Below are positions 1 to 9,158 of a stretch of 64,000 nucleotides of DNA, one piece after another. The DNA is taken from positions 1-64,000 of the forward strand of contig NZ_LDRU01000031.1 in the NCBI RefSeq assembly GCF_001476285.1. The letters are read 5' to 3'. Both the position numbers and the translations under genes were made by a program. Source of the stretch: Microbacterium testaceum. GTDB lineage: Bacteria > Actinomycetota > Actinomycetes > Actinomycetales > Microbacteriaceae. The notes below the pieces were generated by a model. The model searched no databases. It was not told where the DNA came from and was given only the letters and a program-made list of their open reading frames with translations. How positions within the stretch are numbered: the first letter of the stretch is position 1; each line of letters starts with the position of its first letter.

Positions 1-551
1 CCCCCAACGACACCCCCGTCGACCCGACGGAGATCGGTTCGGGCAAGGGCCGCGCGACGCCCTCGCGGGCCGAGCAGGAAGCCGCGCGCAAGCGCCCGCT
101 CGTCCCCGACACCAAAGAGGCCAAGGCTCGCGCCCGCGCCGAGCTGGCCGCTCAGCGCGAGAAGGCCCGTGTCGGCATGGCCGCCGGCGAGGAGCGCTAC
201 CTCCCCGTCCGCGACAAGGGTCCGCAGCGTCGGTTCGCCCGTGACTTCGTGGATGCCGGCTGGCACCTCGGCGAGGGCGTCATGCCGTTCATGCTCATCG
301 TCATCCTGCTGACGGTGCTTCCGGTGCAGTTCTTCCAGTACTGGGCGTTCGTCGCCCTCTGGATCTTCATCCTCTTCGTCATCGGCGACATGATCATCAC
401 GTCGATCCGCGTGAAGCGCGCCGCGAAGGACAAGTTCGGCGAGAGCAAGCTCGAGAAGGGCCTCGGATGGTACGCGGCGATGCGCACCGTGCAGATGCGC
501 TTCATGCGCCTGCCCAAGGCCCAGGTCAAGCGCGGGCAGTACCCCGTCTGA
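1..551 (+). CDS. DUF3043 membrane protein (5' end outside window)
   Basis: The reading frame is open from base 3 and continues upstream of the window, so only the last 182 residues are seen. The visible N-terminal part is charged and rich in Arg, Lys and Ala, as in the cytosolic region of DUF3043 proteins. It is followed by two hydrophobic segments separated by a short turn (MLIVILLTVLPV and WAFVALWIFILFVIGDMI) and a basic tail ending KRGQYPV. The family is widespread in Actinobacteria and has no assigned function. A bidirectional hairpin follows the stop, separating it from convergent pyrD. The ATG at 177 lies inside the domain and is not the true start. Confidence 0.8.
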   Translation, partial: PNDTPVDPTEIGSGKGRATPSRAEQEAARKRPLVPDTKEAKARARAELAAQREKARVGMAAGEERYLPVRDKGPQRRFARDFVDAGWHLGEGVMPFMLIVILLTVLPVQFFQYWAFVALWIFILFVIGDMIITSIRVKRAAKDKFGESKLEKGLGWYAAMRTVQMRFMRLPKAQVKRGQYPV

Positions 552-566
552 CGCGCGGAGTTCTTC

Positions 567-600
567 ACGAAGCGGCGTGCCCTCGGGCGCGCCGCTTCGT
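567..600. terminator. Bidirectional hairpin between DUF3043 gene and pyrD
   Basis: A 16-base arm at 567-582 (ACGAAGCGGCGTGCCC) pairs with 585-600 with one mismatch. It lies between convergent genes. There is no long T tract, as is common in high-GC actinobacteria. Confidence 0.6.
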
Positions 601-632
601 CGTTCCCGCCGCGACGTCGTTCCCGCCGCGAC
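599..632. repeat. Two tandem copies of a 17-bp unit
   Basis: GTCGTTCCCGCCGCGAC occurs at 599-615 and again, identical and adjacent, at 616-632, just after the hairpin and before the pyrD stop. No function is evident. Confidence 0.7.
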
Positions 633-658
633 CTCGGAAGCCGGAGCGAGATCGACGG

Positions 659-1684
659 TCAGCGGTGGCGCGCGAGACCGCGGTTGATCTGCCGACCCCA
701 CAGCGGACCCCGATAGAGGAAGCCCGTGTAGCCCTGGACGAGGTTCGCGCCGGCCGCGAGGCGCTCGCGCACGTCTTCGGCGGTCTCCACTCCCCCGGCC
801 GAGATCACGACGAACTCGGCGGGGACGGCCGCTCGCACCAGGCGCAGCACCTCGGCGGCGCGCGCCTTCAACGGGGCGCCCGAGAGGCCACCCGCTCCCG
901 CGGCCTCGACCGTGGCGGCATCCGTCGAGAGTCCGGTCCGCGCGATCGTCGTGTTCGTCGCGATGAGGCCGGCCAGGCCCGCGTCGACCGCGAGGCGGGC
1001 GATGTCCTGCACCTCGTCGTCATCGAGATCGGGGGCGATCTTCACCAGGAGAGGCGTCGAGCCCGCGGCATCCCGAACCGCCGTCAGCAACGGCCGCAGC
1101 GTTTCGACGGCCTGCAGACCGCGCAGCCCCGGGGTGTTGGGCGATGAGACGTTGACGACGAGGTAGTCGGCCAGCGGCGCGAGCAGGCGTGCGCTGCGCA
1201 CGTAGTCGGTGGTCGCGTCTTCGACGGCCACGACGCGGCTCTTGCCGATGTTGACGCCGATGACGGGGCGCCGGCGCGCCCGTCGGAGTCGCCGGAGCTT
1301 CGCTGCGGCCGCGACGGCTCCGTCGTTGTTGAACCCCATGCGGTTGATGACCGCGCGATCGGCCACGAGGCGGAACAGACGCGGCTTCGGGTTGCCCGGC
1401 TGGGCGAGCGCCGTGACCGTCCCCACCTCGACGTGCCCGAAGCCGAGCGCACCGAGCCCGCGGACCAGGGTGACGTTCTTGTCGAACCCCGCCGCCACGC
1501 CGAACGGCGAGTCGAAGTGAAGTCCGAGCGCATCGACCCCCTGGTCGGGCGCCGGCGCGGTCACACGACGGACGACGGATGCCACGGGCTCGACGCCCGC
1601 GACACGGATGACGAGCGCAGCGAGGTGATGGGCGAACTCGGGGTCGAGACGCGTGAGGACCGTGCGGAAGAGAAGGGGATACAT
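659..1684 (-). CDS. pyrD: Dihydroorotate dehydrogenase (quinone), class 2
   Basis: This 341-residue FMN enzyme oxidises dihydroorotate to orotate in pyrimidine synthesis, passing electrons to membrane quinone. The N-terminal helix ([20 protein letters not shown]) is the membrane-associating extension of class 2 enzymes. The FMN-binding core follows ([10 protein letters not shown], then [21 protein letters not shown]), then the active-site segment [11 protein letters not shown] with the catalytic Ser, LLVKIAPDL, and the C-terminal [12 protein letters not shown] and phosphate-binding [12 protein letters not shown]. Start: ATG 1684 begins the conserved N-terminus and a TAGCCT box lies 7 nt upstream with no Shine-Dalgarno, suggesting a leaderless mRNA. 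The frame is open further upstream but reads through nrdR in another frame. Confidence 0.95.
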   Translation of the reverse strand: MYPLLFRTVLTRLDPEFAHHLAALVIRVAGVEPVASVVRRVTAPAPDQGVDALGLHFDSPFGVAAGFDKNVTLVRGLGALGFGHVEVGTVTALAQPGNPKPRLFRLVADRAVINRMGFNNDGAVAAAAKLRRLRRARRRPVIGVNIGKSRVVAVEDATTDYVRSARLLAPLADYLVVNVSSPNTPGLRGLQAVETLRPLLTAVRDAAGSTPLLVKIAPDLDDDEVQDIARLAVDAGLAGLIATNTTIARTGLSTDAATVEAAGAGGLSGAPLKARAAEVLRLVRAAVPAEFVVISAGGVETAEDVRERLAAGANLVQGYTGFLYRGPLWGRQINRGLARHR

Positions 1685-1691
1685 CCCCGCC

Positions 1692-1697
1692 AGGCTA
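1692..1697 (-). promoter_or_regulatory. -10 box TAGCCT, leaderless pyrD
   Basis: TAGCCT read on the minus strand ends 7 nt before the pyrD ATG and overlaps the nrdR stop codon. No ribosome binding site lies between. Confidence 0.55.
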
Positions 1698-2186
1698 CTG
1701 GACGTCGTCCGTGGTACTGCTCGCAGACACCTGACGGTGGGCGTGGTCGGCGCGCAGCTGCGCGATCGCGGCATCGAAGTCCTCGAGAGACTCGAACGCC
1801 TGGTAGACGCTCGCGAACCGGAGGTAGGCGACCTCGTCGAGCTCGCGGAGTGGACCGAGGATCGACAGGCCAATCTCGTTCGCGTCGATCTGCGACGATC
1901 CGGTCTGCCGAATGGCCTCCTCGACCTGCTGCGCGAGCACGGCGAGGTCGGCGTCGGTGACGGGTCGTCCCTGGCACGCCTTGCGCACGCCCGACATCAC
2001 CTTTTCGCGGCTGAACGGCTCGACGACCCCCGAGCGCTTGATGACGTTGAGGCTCGCGGTCTCGACGGTCGAGAAGCGCCCGCCGCACTTCGGGCACTGC
2101 CGACGACGGCGGATGCTGAGACCGTCGTCGCTCGTGCGCGAGTCGATGACGCGGGAATCGGGGTTCCGACAGAAAGGACAGTGCAT
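1695..2186 (-). CDS. nrdR: Transcriptional repressor NrdR
   Basis: A 163-residue zinc-finger plus ATP-cone repressor that senses ATP/dATP and represses ribonucleotide reductase genes. The N-terminal zinc ribbon has CPFC near residue 3 and [10 protein letters not shown] near residue 31, giving four Cys ligands, followed by the ATP-cone ([20 protein letters not shown]). Length matches the family (about 150-165). It lies between hisD and pyrD on the same strand. The target nrd genes and NrdR boxes are not in this window. The Ser/Thr-rich tail after residue 150 is not conserved. Confidence 0.96.
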   Translation of the reverse strand: MHCPFCRNPDSRVIDSRTSDDGLSIRRRRQCPKCGGRFSTVETASLNVIKRSGVVEPFSREKVMSGVRKACQGRPVTDADLAVLAQQVEEAIRQTGSSQIDANEIGLSILGPLRELDEVAYLRFASVYQAFESLEDFDAAIAQLRADHAHRQVSASSTTDDVQ

Positions 2187-2198
2187 GCTCTCGCCGAT

Positions 2199-3500
2199 CT
2201 ATGCGGGGAAACGGGCCGTGACGGCCTCGCCGTGCGCGGGCAGAGCCTCGGCCTCCGCGAGGGTGACGATCGCGTCGTGCACCGAGCGGAGGGCTTCGCG
2301 GTCGTACTCGATCACCTGCTGCGGGCGGAGGAACGTCGCGGCCGACAGCCCCGCGCCGTAGCGCGACTGGCCACCCGTCGGAAGCACGTGGTTGCTTCCC
2401 GCCAGGTAGTCACCCAGGCTGACCGGGGTGTAGGGGCCGACGAACACCGCACCGGCGTTGACGAAGTCCTGCGGCCGGGGATCGGCGAGGTGGAGTTCGA
2501 GGTGCTCCGGGGCATACGCGTTGCTGAAGGCGGTCGCCTGCGCGAGGTCGTCGACGAGCACGACCGCGGACTGCGGCCCCTCGAACGCGGCGGCGACGCG
2601 CTCGCTGTGCCGGGTCGCGGCGACGCGCTCGGGAAGGGCCGCGCGGACGGCGTCGGCGAGAGCGGTCGAGTCGGTGACCAGCACGGCCGAGGCCTGCTCG
2701 TCGTGCTCGGCCTGGCTCACGAGGTCGGCCGCCACGAGCACGGCGTCCGCGCCGGAGTCGGCGACCACCAGGATCTCGGTCGCGCCGGCCTCGGAGTCGG
2801 TGCCCACGCGTCCGGCGACGGCGCGCTTGGCCGAGGCGACGAAGTTGTTCCCGGGACCGGTGACGACGTCGACCGGGTCGAGGCCGAGGCTGGCCACACC
2901 GGAGGCGAAGGCGCCGATCGCTCCGGCACCACCCATCGCGTAGACCTCGGTGACGCCGAGCAGACGGGCCGCCGCGAGGATCACGGGGTGCACACGGCCC
3001 CCGAACTCGCGCTGCGGCGGGGAGGCCAGAGCGATCTCTCGGACGCCCGCCACCTGGGCCGGGACGGTGTTCATCACGACGCTCGAGGGGTAGACCGCCT
3101 TGCCGCCCGGGACGTACAGCCCGACGCGGCGCACGGGCTGCCAGCGCTGGGTGACGCGTGCCCCGGGGCCGAGCTCGGTGACCACGGGGGCAGGGACCTG
3201 AGCGGCCGAGGCCGCGCGCACGCGCGTGATCGCCTCTTCGAGGGCCGCGCGCACGCCCGGATCGAGGGAGCCGAGCGCTTCGTCGAGGTGCGAGGCGGGG
3301 ACGGCGATCGCGTGGTCGGTCACGTGGTCGAACTGCGCCGCCTGCTCGCGCAGGGCCTCCTCACCGCGCACGGCGACGTCGTCGACGATGCGGGCCGCGA
3401 TGACGAGAGCTTCGTCACGCGCGCTGTCGGCGCGCGGAACGACCGCGAGGAGCTCGGCGGGCGAGAGCACACGGCCACGGAGATCGATGGTACGGAGCAT
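2199..3500 (-). CDS. hisD: Histidinol dehydrogenase
   Basis: Catalyses the last two steps of histidine synthesis, the NAD-dependent oxidation of L-histidinol to L-histidine, using Zn. The 433 residues match the family. Seen are the NAD-binding region GLYVPGGKAVYPSSV, the signature GPGNNFVASAKRAVAG, the catalytic loop ASEAGATEILVVAD-like segment (TDSEAGATEI), the EHLELH motif, and the late VSLGDYLAGSNHVLPTGG with a zinc-site His. No other his genes are in the window; downstream on the same strand is nrdR. Start: ATG 3500 lies 6 nt after a TAGCCT box, so the transcript is probably leaderless. Confidence 0.96.
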   Translation of the reverse strand: MLRTIDLRGRVLSPAELLAVVPRADSARDEALVIAARIVDDVAVRGEEALREQAAQFDHVTDHAIAVPASHLDEALGSLDPGVRAALEEAITRVRAASAAQVPAPVVTELGPGARVTQRWQPVRRVGLYVPGGKAVYPSSVVMNTVPAQVAGVREIALASPPQREFGGRVHPVILAAARLLGVTEVYAMGGAGAIGAFASGVASLGLDPVDVVTGPGNNFVASAKRAVAGRVGTDSEAGATEILVVADSGADAVLVAADLVSQAEHDEQASAVLVTDSTALADAVRAALPERVAATRHSERVAAAFEGPQSAVVLVDDLAQATAFSNAYAPEHLELHLADPRPQDFVNAGAVFVGPYTPVSLGDYLAGSNHVLPTGGQSRYGAGLSAATFLRPQQVIEYDREALRSVHDAIVTLAEAEALPAHGEAVTARFPA

Positions 3501-3506
3501 GAGACC

Positions 3507-3512
3507 AGGCTA
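3507..3512 (-). promoter_or_regulatory. -10 box TAGCCT, leaderless hisD
   Basis: TAGCCT on the minus strand, exactly 6 nt (GGTCTC) before the hisD ATG, with no Shine-Dalgarno. Confidence 0.6.
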
Positions 3513-3522
3513 CCGGCCGCCC

Positions 3523-3554
3523 GGGAGCCCCCTTCCGCGGGAAGGGGCGCTCCC
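3523..3554 (-). terminator. Hairpin after the 450-residue membrane protein gene
   Basis: The arms GGGAGCCCCCTTCC and GGAAGGGGCGCTCCC (one bulge) lie between the stop at 3571 and the hisD promoter. This supports hisD being a separate transcription unit. No T tract is present. Confidence 0.5.
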
Positions 3555-3570
3555 AGACTGTCGTCAGGCT

Positions 3571-4923
3571 TCAGCCGCGGGTGATGCCGGACACGTCGTG
3601 CAGGTAGCCGATCCGGCCGTCGTCGTGGCGGATCACGAACGTCTCGCCGCGATCCTCGATCACGAGTGCCCACGCGGACGGTCCGATGCGGAAGATCGGC
3701 GTGCCGTAATCGTCCACGACCTCGCGATCGACGGGCGCGAGGGCCCAGAAAGCCTGCGTCGCCGGGTGCGCGGATTCGGCGGGCGAGTGGTGGATACCGG
3801 TGATCACATCGGTCGGGTGATCGTCGGACGGGTTCGCGTGATCCGGAGCGACCGCGGCATCCTCTCCCTCGTGGGAGTGGTCCACGGCCGGCAGGACCGA
3901 GGTGGGCGGATCGTTCGGCGCCGGGCGGGGCCCTTCAGTCGATCGCACGTAATCGCCGGGGCTGGCAGCGGCCTCCACGTGCGGGGCCGACGCGGCGTCG
4001 GTCGCCCGACGAACGGTCGAACGGCGAGCCGGGCGCGCCGTGGCCGGGCGCGGGACGACGGGACGAACGGGGCGCGCGTTGCGGTGCGCGGGCACCTCCT
4101 CGCGATCGGCGAAGTCACCGGCGAAGGGAGGAAGGAACGGAGCGGCGACGGTCAGCACGACACCGGCGAGCATCAGCACGGCCTCGACCCACACGACCCA
4201 GGAACGAACCCAGCCGCCGGTGTCGATCGCGATCGACACCGTCTCCCAGAGCCACGCCACCCACACGAACGCCGCCACGGAGAAGGCGACGGACGCGAAC
4301 TGGTCGATCCCGAGGGAGCCGACACGGCGGATCCCCTGCGGCGACAACCGACGGAGGACGAGCAGTCCGACGGCGATCGTCGGCAACGCGACCGCGGGAA
4401 TCCACCAGAGTCCCGAGAGCCAGACGTTGCTGCCTCCGACGAGCAGTCGAGCGGCTCCGGTGACGTTGTTGTCGGGGAAGAACGACACGAGGAACGCGAC
4501 GGCCCAGATCCCCAGGAGCGAGACCTCGCGGACCGAGAAAGGGCCCACCGCGTACGACACCGCACCGCGTGCGACGGAGGACGTGGACGGAAGTGACACG
4601 TTGTGCGTGTTGACGTGCGAACGCGCCGACACCTGTCCGGAGGCATCGCCGTGGCCGGTGTCGCGGCGGCCGGTGTCGTCGCCCAGGTCGGCGTCCTCGT
4701 CGCCGACGTCACGCGACTCCGCGCGCTCGTTCACGTCGGGGACGTCCCCGGCGGGCCCATCGGATACGGGCGTGTCGGTCTCGCCCTCGTCGACGGCGGA
4801 GGAGGGGGATGCCATGGACGAGCGCGCGAGGCGCGGACCGGACACCTCAGGGGCACCGGCCGATTGCGGTTCGTCGCCCGAGGGGCCCATGTGCGCGACG
4901 GATTCGTCAGTGCGGTCGGTCAC
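3571..4923 (-). CDS. Acidic four-helix membrane protein of unknown function
   Basis: I do not recognise this 450-residue protein. Its first 110 residues are disordered and rich in Asp, Glu, Ser and Gly. About four hydrophobic helices follow (LLGIWAVAFLVSFF; LWWIPAVALPTIAVGLLVL; FASVAFSVAAFVWVAWLW; WVVWVEAVLMLAGVVLTVAA). Next come an Arg/Pro-rich cytosolic linker and a second acidic linker, then a compact C-terminal segment (residues about 395-447) predicted as beta-rich (FRIGPSAWALVIEDRGE, FVIRHDDGRIGYLHDVSG). Start: GTG 4923 has AAGGAAG at good spacing; an upstream ATG at 4944 lacks one. It sits downstream of dnaE, with a hairpin at each end. Confidence 0.75.
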   Translation of the reverse strand: MTDRTDESVAHMGPSGDEPQSAGAPEVSGPRLARSSMASPSSAVDEGETDTPVSDGPAGDVPDVNERAESRDVGDEDADLGDDTGRRDTGHGDASGQVSARSHVNTHNVSLPSTSSVARGAVSYAVGPFSVREVSLLGIWAVAFLVSFFPDNNVTGAARLLVGGSNVWLSGLWWIPAVALPTIAVGLLVLRRLSPQGIRRVGSLGIDQFASVAFSVAAFVWVAWLWETVSIAIDTGGWVRSWVVWVEAVLMLAGVVLTVAAPFLPPFAGDFADREEVPAHRNARPVRPVVPRPATARPARRSTVRRATDAASAPHVEAAASPGDYVRSTEGPRPAPNDPPTSVLPAVDHSHEGEDAAVAPDHANPSDDHPTDVITGIHHSPAESAHPATQAFWALAPVDREVVDDYGTPIFRIGPSAWALVIEDRGETFVIRHDDGRIGYLHDVSGITRG

Positions 4924-4972
4924 GATCTTCCTTTCCGAGGGCACGAGAGTGCCCCGTACGGTTTTCGAGCGT

Positions 4973-5007
4973 GTCGCGCCGGTGCCTCTCGGACACCGGT
5001 GCGCGAC
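4973..5007 (-). terminator. Possible hairpin after dnaE
   Basis: GTCGCGCCGGTG at 4973-4984 can pair, with a small bulge, with 4994-5007. It lies between the dnaE stop and the next gene. There is no T tract, so this is a weak call. Confidence 0.35.
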
Positions 5008-5017
5008 CTCGCGCGTG

Positions 5018-8000
5018 TCAGCCCAGGCAGTTCGGCCCGAGCAGTCCCTTCAACTCACCGAAGAGATCGGCGGTCACGCGAACGGGCAAAGGCACCTCGA
5101 AGACCTTCGCCGTCCCACCTTTGTGAAGCTTGAGAAGCACCTCGGTATCGCCCGCATGCCGCTGCAGCGTCTGTGCGAGCTCCCCAATCAGGGCTTCGTT
5201 GGCGCGCTGCTCCGGGACGACGAGCGTCAGGCCGCTCGCCGCGTCCATCCCCTCGAGGTCGGGGGCGAAGGCGGACTGCGCGTGCAGGTTCAGCCCGTCG
5301 TCGCGGCGGGACACGCGGCCGCGCACGACGAGGATCGAGTCACCCTGCAGGATCGGAGCGAACTCGGCGTAGGTCTTGCCCATGAACATCACGGTGACCT
5401 CGCCGTTGAAATCTTCGACGGTCACCATGCCGTAGGGATTTCCGCTCTGCTTGGCCACGCGGTGTTGCACGCTGGTCAACAGACCCGCGACCGTCACCTG
5501 ATCGCCATCTTGCACGTCCTCCGACGAGAGCAGGTCGTGGATCGAGGTCGACGCGTGCTTCGCAAGCGGGACCTCGAGGCCCGCCAGAGGATGGTCCGAG
5601 ACGTAGAGCCCCAGCATCTCGCGCTCGAACGCGAGCTTGTCCTTCTTCGTCCACTCGGGGCGTTCCGGCACCTTCGACACCTGCTGCGGCTCGTCCCACA
5701 GCGAGTCGAAGTCGAAACCCACCTCGCCGTTGGCTTCGCGCCTCTTGTCTCCGACCGCGCCCTCGCACGCGTCCTCGTGGATCTCGAGCAGCGCTCGACG
5801 CGTCGAACCGAGGGTGTCGAAGGCTCCGGCCTTGATCAGCGACTCGACCGTGCGCTTGTTGGCCACGTGCATCGGCACCTTGGCCAGGAAGTCGTGGAAC
5901 GAGGTGTACTTCGCCTCCTGTCGAGCGGCGACGATCCCGTCGACGACGTTGGCACCGACGTTGCGCACCGCTCCGAGGCCGAAGCGGATGTCTTCGCCGA
6001 CGGCGGCGAAGAAGCGGATCGACTCGTTGACGTCGGGGGGCAGCACCTTGATGCCCATGCGGCGGCACTCGTTGAGGTAGACGGCCATCTTGTCTTTGGA
6101 GTCGCCGACGCTCGTCAGCAGCGCGGCCATGTACTCGGCCGGATAGTGCGCCTTGAGGTACGCCGTCCAATACGACACCAGCCCGTAGGCAGCCGTGTGC
6201 GCCTTGTTGAACGCGTAGTCGGCGAACGACTCGAGCACTTTCCACAGCGTCTGCTGCGCGACCTCGCCGTAGCCGCGCTCGGTCATTCCGCCGAAGAAGA
6301 TCTCTTTCTGCTTGTCGAGCTCGCTCTTCTTCTTCTTGCCCATCGCACGGCGCAGCAGGTCGGCCTGACCGAGCGTGTACCCGGCGACGCGCTGGGCGAC
6401 GGCCATCACCTGCTCCTGGTAGACGATCAGGCCGTAGGTGGTATCGAGGATGTCGGCCAGCGGCTCCTCGAGCTCGGGATGGATGGGCTCGATCTCCTGC
6501 TGCTTGTTCTTTCGCAGCGCGTAGTTGATGTGCGAGTTCACGCCCATGGGACCGGGGCGGTACAGAGCGAGCACCGCCGAGATGTCCTCGAAGTTGTCGG
6601 GCCGCATCAGGCGCAGCAGCGACCTCATCGGGCCGCCGTCGAGCTGGAAGACGCCCAGCGTGTCGCCGCGGGCGAGGAGCTCGTAGGATGCCGCGTCGTC
6701 GAGAGCGAGGTCTTCGAGCACGAGCGGATGGCCCCGGTTCGCCTCGATGTTGTCGAGGGCGTCGTTGATGATCGTGAGGTTGCGCAGCCCCAGGAAGTCC
6801 ATCTTGATCAGACCGAGCGACTCGCACGCGGGGTAGTCGAACTGCGTGACGATCTGGCCGTCCTGCTCGCGGCGCATGATCGGGATGATGTCGATGAGCG
6901 GCTCGCTCGACATGATCACGCCGGCCGCGTGCACGCCCCACTGACGCTTGAGGTTCTCGAGCCCGAGGGCCGTGTCGAACACGGTCTTGGCCTCGGCGTC
7001 GGTCTCGATGAGCGTGCGGAACTCGCTCGCCTCTTTGTAGCGCGGGTGCTCGGGGTTGAACATGCCGTCGAGCGGCATGTCTTTGCCCATCACGGCGGGG
7101 GGCATGGCCTTCGTGAGCTTGTCGCCCATGCTGAAGGGGAAACCGAGAACGCGCCCGGCGTCCTTCAGCGCCTGCTTGGCCTTGATCGTGCCGTACGTGA
7201 CGATCTGCGCGACCCGCTCGTCGCCGTACTTCTCGGTCACGTACTGGATGACCTCGCCACGGCGACGGTCGTCGAAGTCGACGTCGAAGTCGGGCATGGA
7301 GACGCGGTCGGGGTTGAGGAACCGCTCGAAGATGAGGCCGTGCTGCAGCGGATCGAGGTCGGTGATCTTCATCGCGTACGCGACCATCGAGCCGGCTCCC
7401 GAACCGCGACCGGGACCGACGCGGATGCCGTTGTTCTTGGCCCAGTTGATGAAGTCGGCGACGACGAGGAAGTACCCGGGGAACCCCATCTGCAGGATGA
7501 CGTCGGTCTCGTACTCGGCCTGCTTGCGCACCGCGTCGGGAATACCGCCCGGGTAGCGGTCTTGCAGGCCGTTCTCGACCTCTTTGATCATCCAGCTGCC
7601 CTCGGTCTCACCCGGCGGCACGGGGAAGCGCGGCATGTAGTTGGCCGAGGTGTCGAACTCGACGTCGCACCGCTCCGCGATGAGGAGCGTGCTGTCGCAC
7701 GCCTCGGGGTGGTCACGGAAGACCTGGCGCATCTCGGCGGGCGACTTGACGTAGTAGCCGTCGCCGTCGAACTTGAAACGCTTGGGGTCGTCGAGCGTCG
7801 ACCCCGACTGCACGCAGAGGAGAGCGGCATGGCTCGTCGCGTCGTGCTGGTGCGTGTAGTGGAGGTCGTTGGTACCGACCAGGGGGATGCCGAGGTCTTT
7901 CGAGATCTTCAGCAGGTCGCCCATGACCCGGCGCTCGATCGACAACCCGTGGTCCATGATCTCGGCGAAGTAGTTGTCTTTGCCGAAGATGTCTTGGAAC

Positions 8001-8530
8001 TCTGCCGCCGCGGCACGGGCCGCCTCGTACTGCCCCAGGCGGAGACGCGTCTGCACCTCGCCGGACGGACACCCGGTCGTCGCGATCAGTCCCTTGCTGT
8101 AGGTCTGCAGCAGCTCGCGGTCCATGCGCGGCTTGAAGTAGTAGCCCTCCATGCTCGCCTTGGAAGAGAGCCGGAAGAGATTGTGCATGCCCTCGGTCGT
8201 CTCGGACAGGAGGGTCATGTGCGTATAGGCGCCCGAACCCGAGACGTCGTCGCTCTGCTGCTCGGGCGTGCCCCAGCGCACACGCGTCTTGTCGGAGCGG
8301 TGTGTTCCCGGCGTGACGTAGGCCTCGATACCGATGATCGGCTTGATGCCCGCGTCTTTCGCGGTCTTGTAGAACTCGAACGCGGCGAAGGTGTTGCCGT
8401 GGTCGGTGACGGCGATCGCGGGCATGCCCTGTTTGACGGCCTCCTGCACCATCGGACCGATGCGCGCGGCTCCGTCGAGCATCGAATACTCGCTGTGCAC
8501 GTGAAGGTGAACGAAGGAGTCTGCTGCCAC
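5018..8530 (-). CDS. dnaE: DNA polymerase III alpha subunit (replicative)
   Basis: The 1170-residue catalytic subunit of the replicative polymerase. An N-terminal PHP domain begins FVHLHVHSEYSMLDG, with further metal-site motifs VTDHGN and TNDLHYTHQHDA. The C-family palm motif PDFDVDFDD lies near residue 411 and carries the catalytic Asp residues. Nearby are GPGRGSGAGSMVAYA and the fingers region GVHAAGVIMS. A helix-hairpin-helix and OB fold occupy the last 300 residues. The length fits DnaE1 rather than the shorter mutasome DnaE2. Start: GTG 8530, 6 nt after TAGACT with no Shine-Dalgarno (leaderless). In M. tuberculosis dnaE1 also lies near lspA and rluD, as here. Confidence 0.97.
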   Translation of the reverse strand: MAADSFVHLHVHSEYSMLDGAARIGPMVQEAVKQGMPAIAVTDHGNTFAAFEFYKTAKDAGIKPIIGIEAYVTPGTHRSDKTRVRWGTPEQQSDDVSGSGAYTHMTLLSETTEGMHNLFRLSSKASMEGYYFKPRMDRELLQTYSKGLIATTGCPSGEVQTRLRLGQYEAARAAAAEFQDIFGKDNYFAEIMDHGLSIERRVMGDLLKISKDLGIPLVGTNDLHYTHQHDATSHAALLCVQSGSTLDDPKRFKFDGDGYYVKSPAEMRQVFRDHPEACDSTLLIAERCDVEFDTSANYMPRFPVPPGETEGSWMIKEVENGLQDRYPGGIPDAVRKQAEYETDVILQMGFPGYFLVVADFINWAKNNGIRVGPGRGSGAGSMVAYAMKITDLDPLQHGLIFERFLNPDRVSMPDFDVDFDDRRRGEVIQYVTEKYGDERVAQIVTYGTIKAKQALKDAGRVLGFPFSMGDKLTKAMPPAVMGKDMPLDGMFNPEHPRYKEASEFRTLIETDAEAKTVFDTALGLENLKRQWGVHAAGVIMSSEPLIDIIPIMRREQDGQIVTQFDYPACESLGLIKMDFLGLRNLTIINDALDNIEANRGHPLVLEDLALDDAASYELLARGDTLGVFQLDGGPMRSLLRLMRPDNFEDISAVLALYRPGPMGVNSHINYALRKNKQQEIEPIHPELEEPLADILDTTYGLIVYQEQVMAVAQRVAGYTLGQADLLRRAMGKKKKSELDKQKEIFFGGMTERGYGEVAQQTLWKVLESFADYAFNKAHTAAYGLVSYWTAYLKAHYPAEYMAALLTSVGDSKDKMAVYLNECRRMGIKVLPPDVNESIRFFAAVGEDIRFGLGAVRNVGANVVDGIVAARQEAKYTSFHDFLAKVPMHVANKRTVESLIKAGAFDTLGSTRRALLEIHEDACEGAVGDKRREANGEVGFDFDSLWDEPQQVSKVPERPEWTKKDKLAFEREMLGLYVSDHPLAGLEVPLAKHASTSIHDLLSSEDVQDGDQVTVAGLLTSVQHRVAKQSGNPYGMVTVEDFNGEVTVMFMGKTYAEFAPILQGDSILVVRGRVSRRDDGLNLHAQSAFAPDLEGMDAASGLTLVVPEQRANEALIGELAQTLQRHAGDTEVLLKLHKGGTAKVFEVPLPVRVTADLFGELKGLLGPNCLG

Positions 8531-8536
8531 GTGACG

Positions 8537-8542
8537 AGTCTA
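8537..8542 (-). promoter_or_regulatory. -10 box TAGACT, leaderless dnaE
   Basis: TAGACT on the minus strand followed by CGTCAC and then the GTG start of dnaE. Confidence 0.6.
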
Positions 8543-8657
8543 CGTTCGGCCTCCGACATCGCGTCCGGAAGTTCAGAGCGGACCCTCAGGTGCCACCCGC
8601 GCGTCGCGGACGGGACGCTCACGCCCATGCTCACGGCCGAGGTCGAATCGACTCGGC

Positions 8658-8663
8658 TACGGT
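8658..8663 (+). promoter_or_regulatory. -10 box TACGGT, leaderless NUDIX gene
   Basis: TACGGT ends 6 nt before GTG 8670. No ribosome binding site is visible. Confidence 0.5.
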
Positions 8664-8669
8664 GGGCGC

Positions 8670-9152
8670 GTGCCCACGCCAGACTTCGTCCTCGAACTCC
8701 GCCGCCTCGTCGGCACCCGCCCCTTGCCGCTGGTCGGCGTGACCGCCGTGGTCGTGCGCGACGACGTCGTCCTGCTCGGACGGCGCAGTGACAACGGCCG
8801 CCTGACCCCGATCACCGGGATCGTCGACCCCGGAGAAGAGCCCGCGGATGCCGCTGTCCGCGAGGCCGCGGAGGAAGCCGGTGTTCGTATTCGCGCCGAC
8901 CGACTCGCCTGGGTGCATCAGATACCCCGCGTGACGTACGCCAACGGCGACCAGAGCGACTACCTCGATCTCGTCTTCGCCTGCACGTGGCTGTCGGGTG
9001 AGCCCGAGCCCGTCGACGGCGAGATGACCGAGGTCGGATGGCATCCGATCGCCGGCCTCGACGAGCTTCTGGATGACGAGATGCACGCTCGCGTCCGCGC
9101 GGGACTCACCGACGGGCCGGCGCGATTCGAGCAGAACGCCTCGCCCGCGTGA
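8670..9152 (+). CDS. NUDIX hydrolase
   Basis: A 160-residue protein with the complete Nudix box GIVDPGEEPADAAVREAAEE followed by AGV (residues about 50-72). This matches Gx5Ex7REUxEExGU, whose Glu residues bind the metal for hydrolysis of nucleoside-diphosphate-linked substrates. The N-terminal part (GVTAVVVRDDVVLLGRRSDNG) is the usual first beta strands. The substrate cannot be told from sequence; NTP sanitation or ADP-ribose are possibilities. It is divergent from dnaE, and its 3' end nearly abuts convergent rluD (6 bases between). Start GTG, leaderless. Confidence 0.9.
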   Translation: MPTPDFVLELRRLVGTRPLPLVGVTAVVVRDDVVLLGRRSDNGRLTPITGIVDPGEEPADAAVREAAEEAGVRIRADRLAWVHQIPRVTYANGDQSDYLDLVFACTWLSGEPEPVDGEMTEVGWHPIAGLDELLDDEMHARVRAGLTDGPARFEQNASPA

Positions 9153-9158
9153 CCGGAG

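Noticed and set aside
1653..3584. 643-codon plus-strand frame opposite nrdR and hisD
   Set aside because: Antisense to two clear genes and with the Arg/Asp/Val-rich composition of a shadow frame.
4040..8791. 1583-codon open frame on the plus strand opposite dnaE
   Set aside because: It is antisense to a clear 1170-residue DNA polymerase, is rich in Arg, His, Leu and Val as GC-rich shadow frames are, and has no family motif or start signal.
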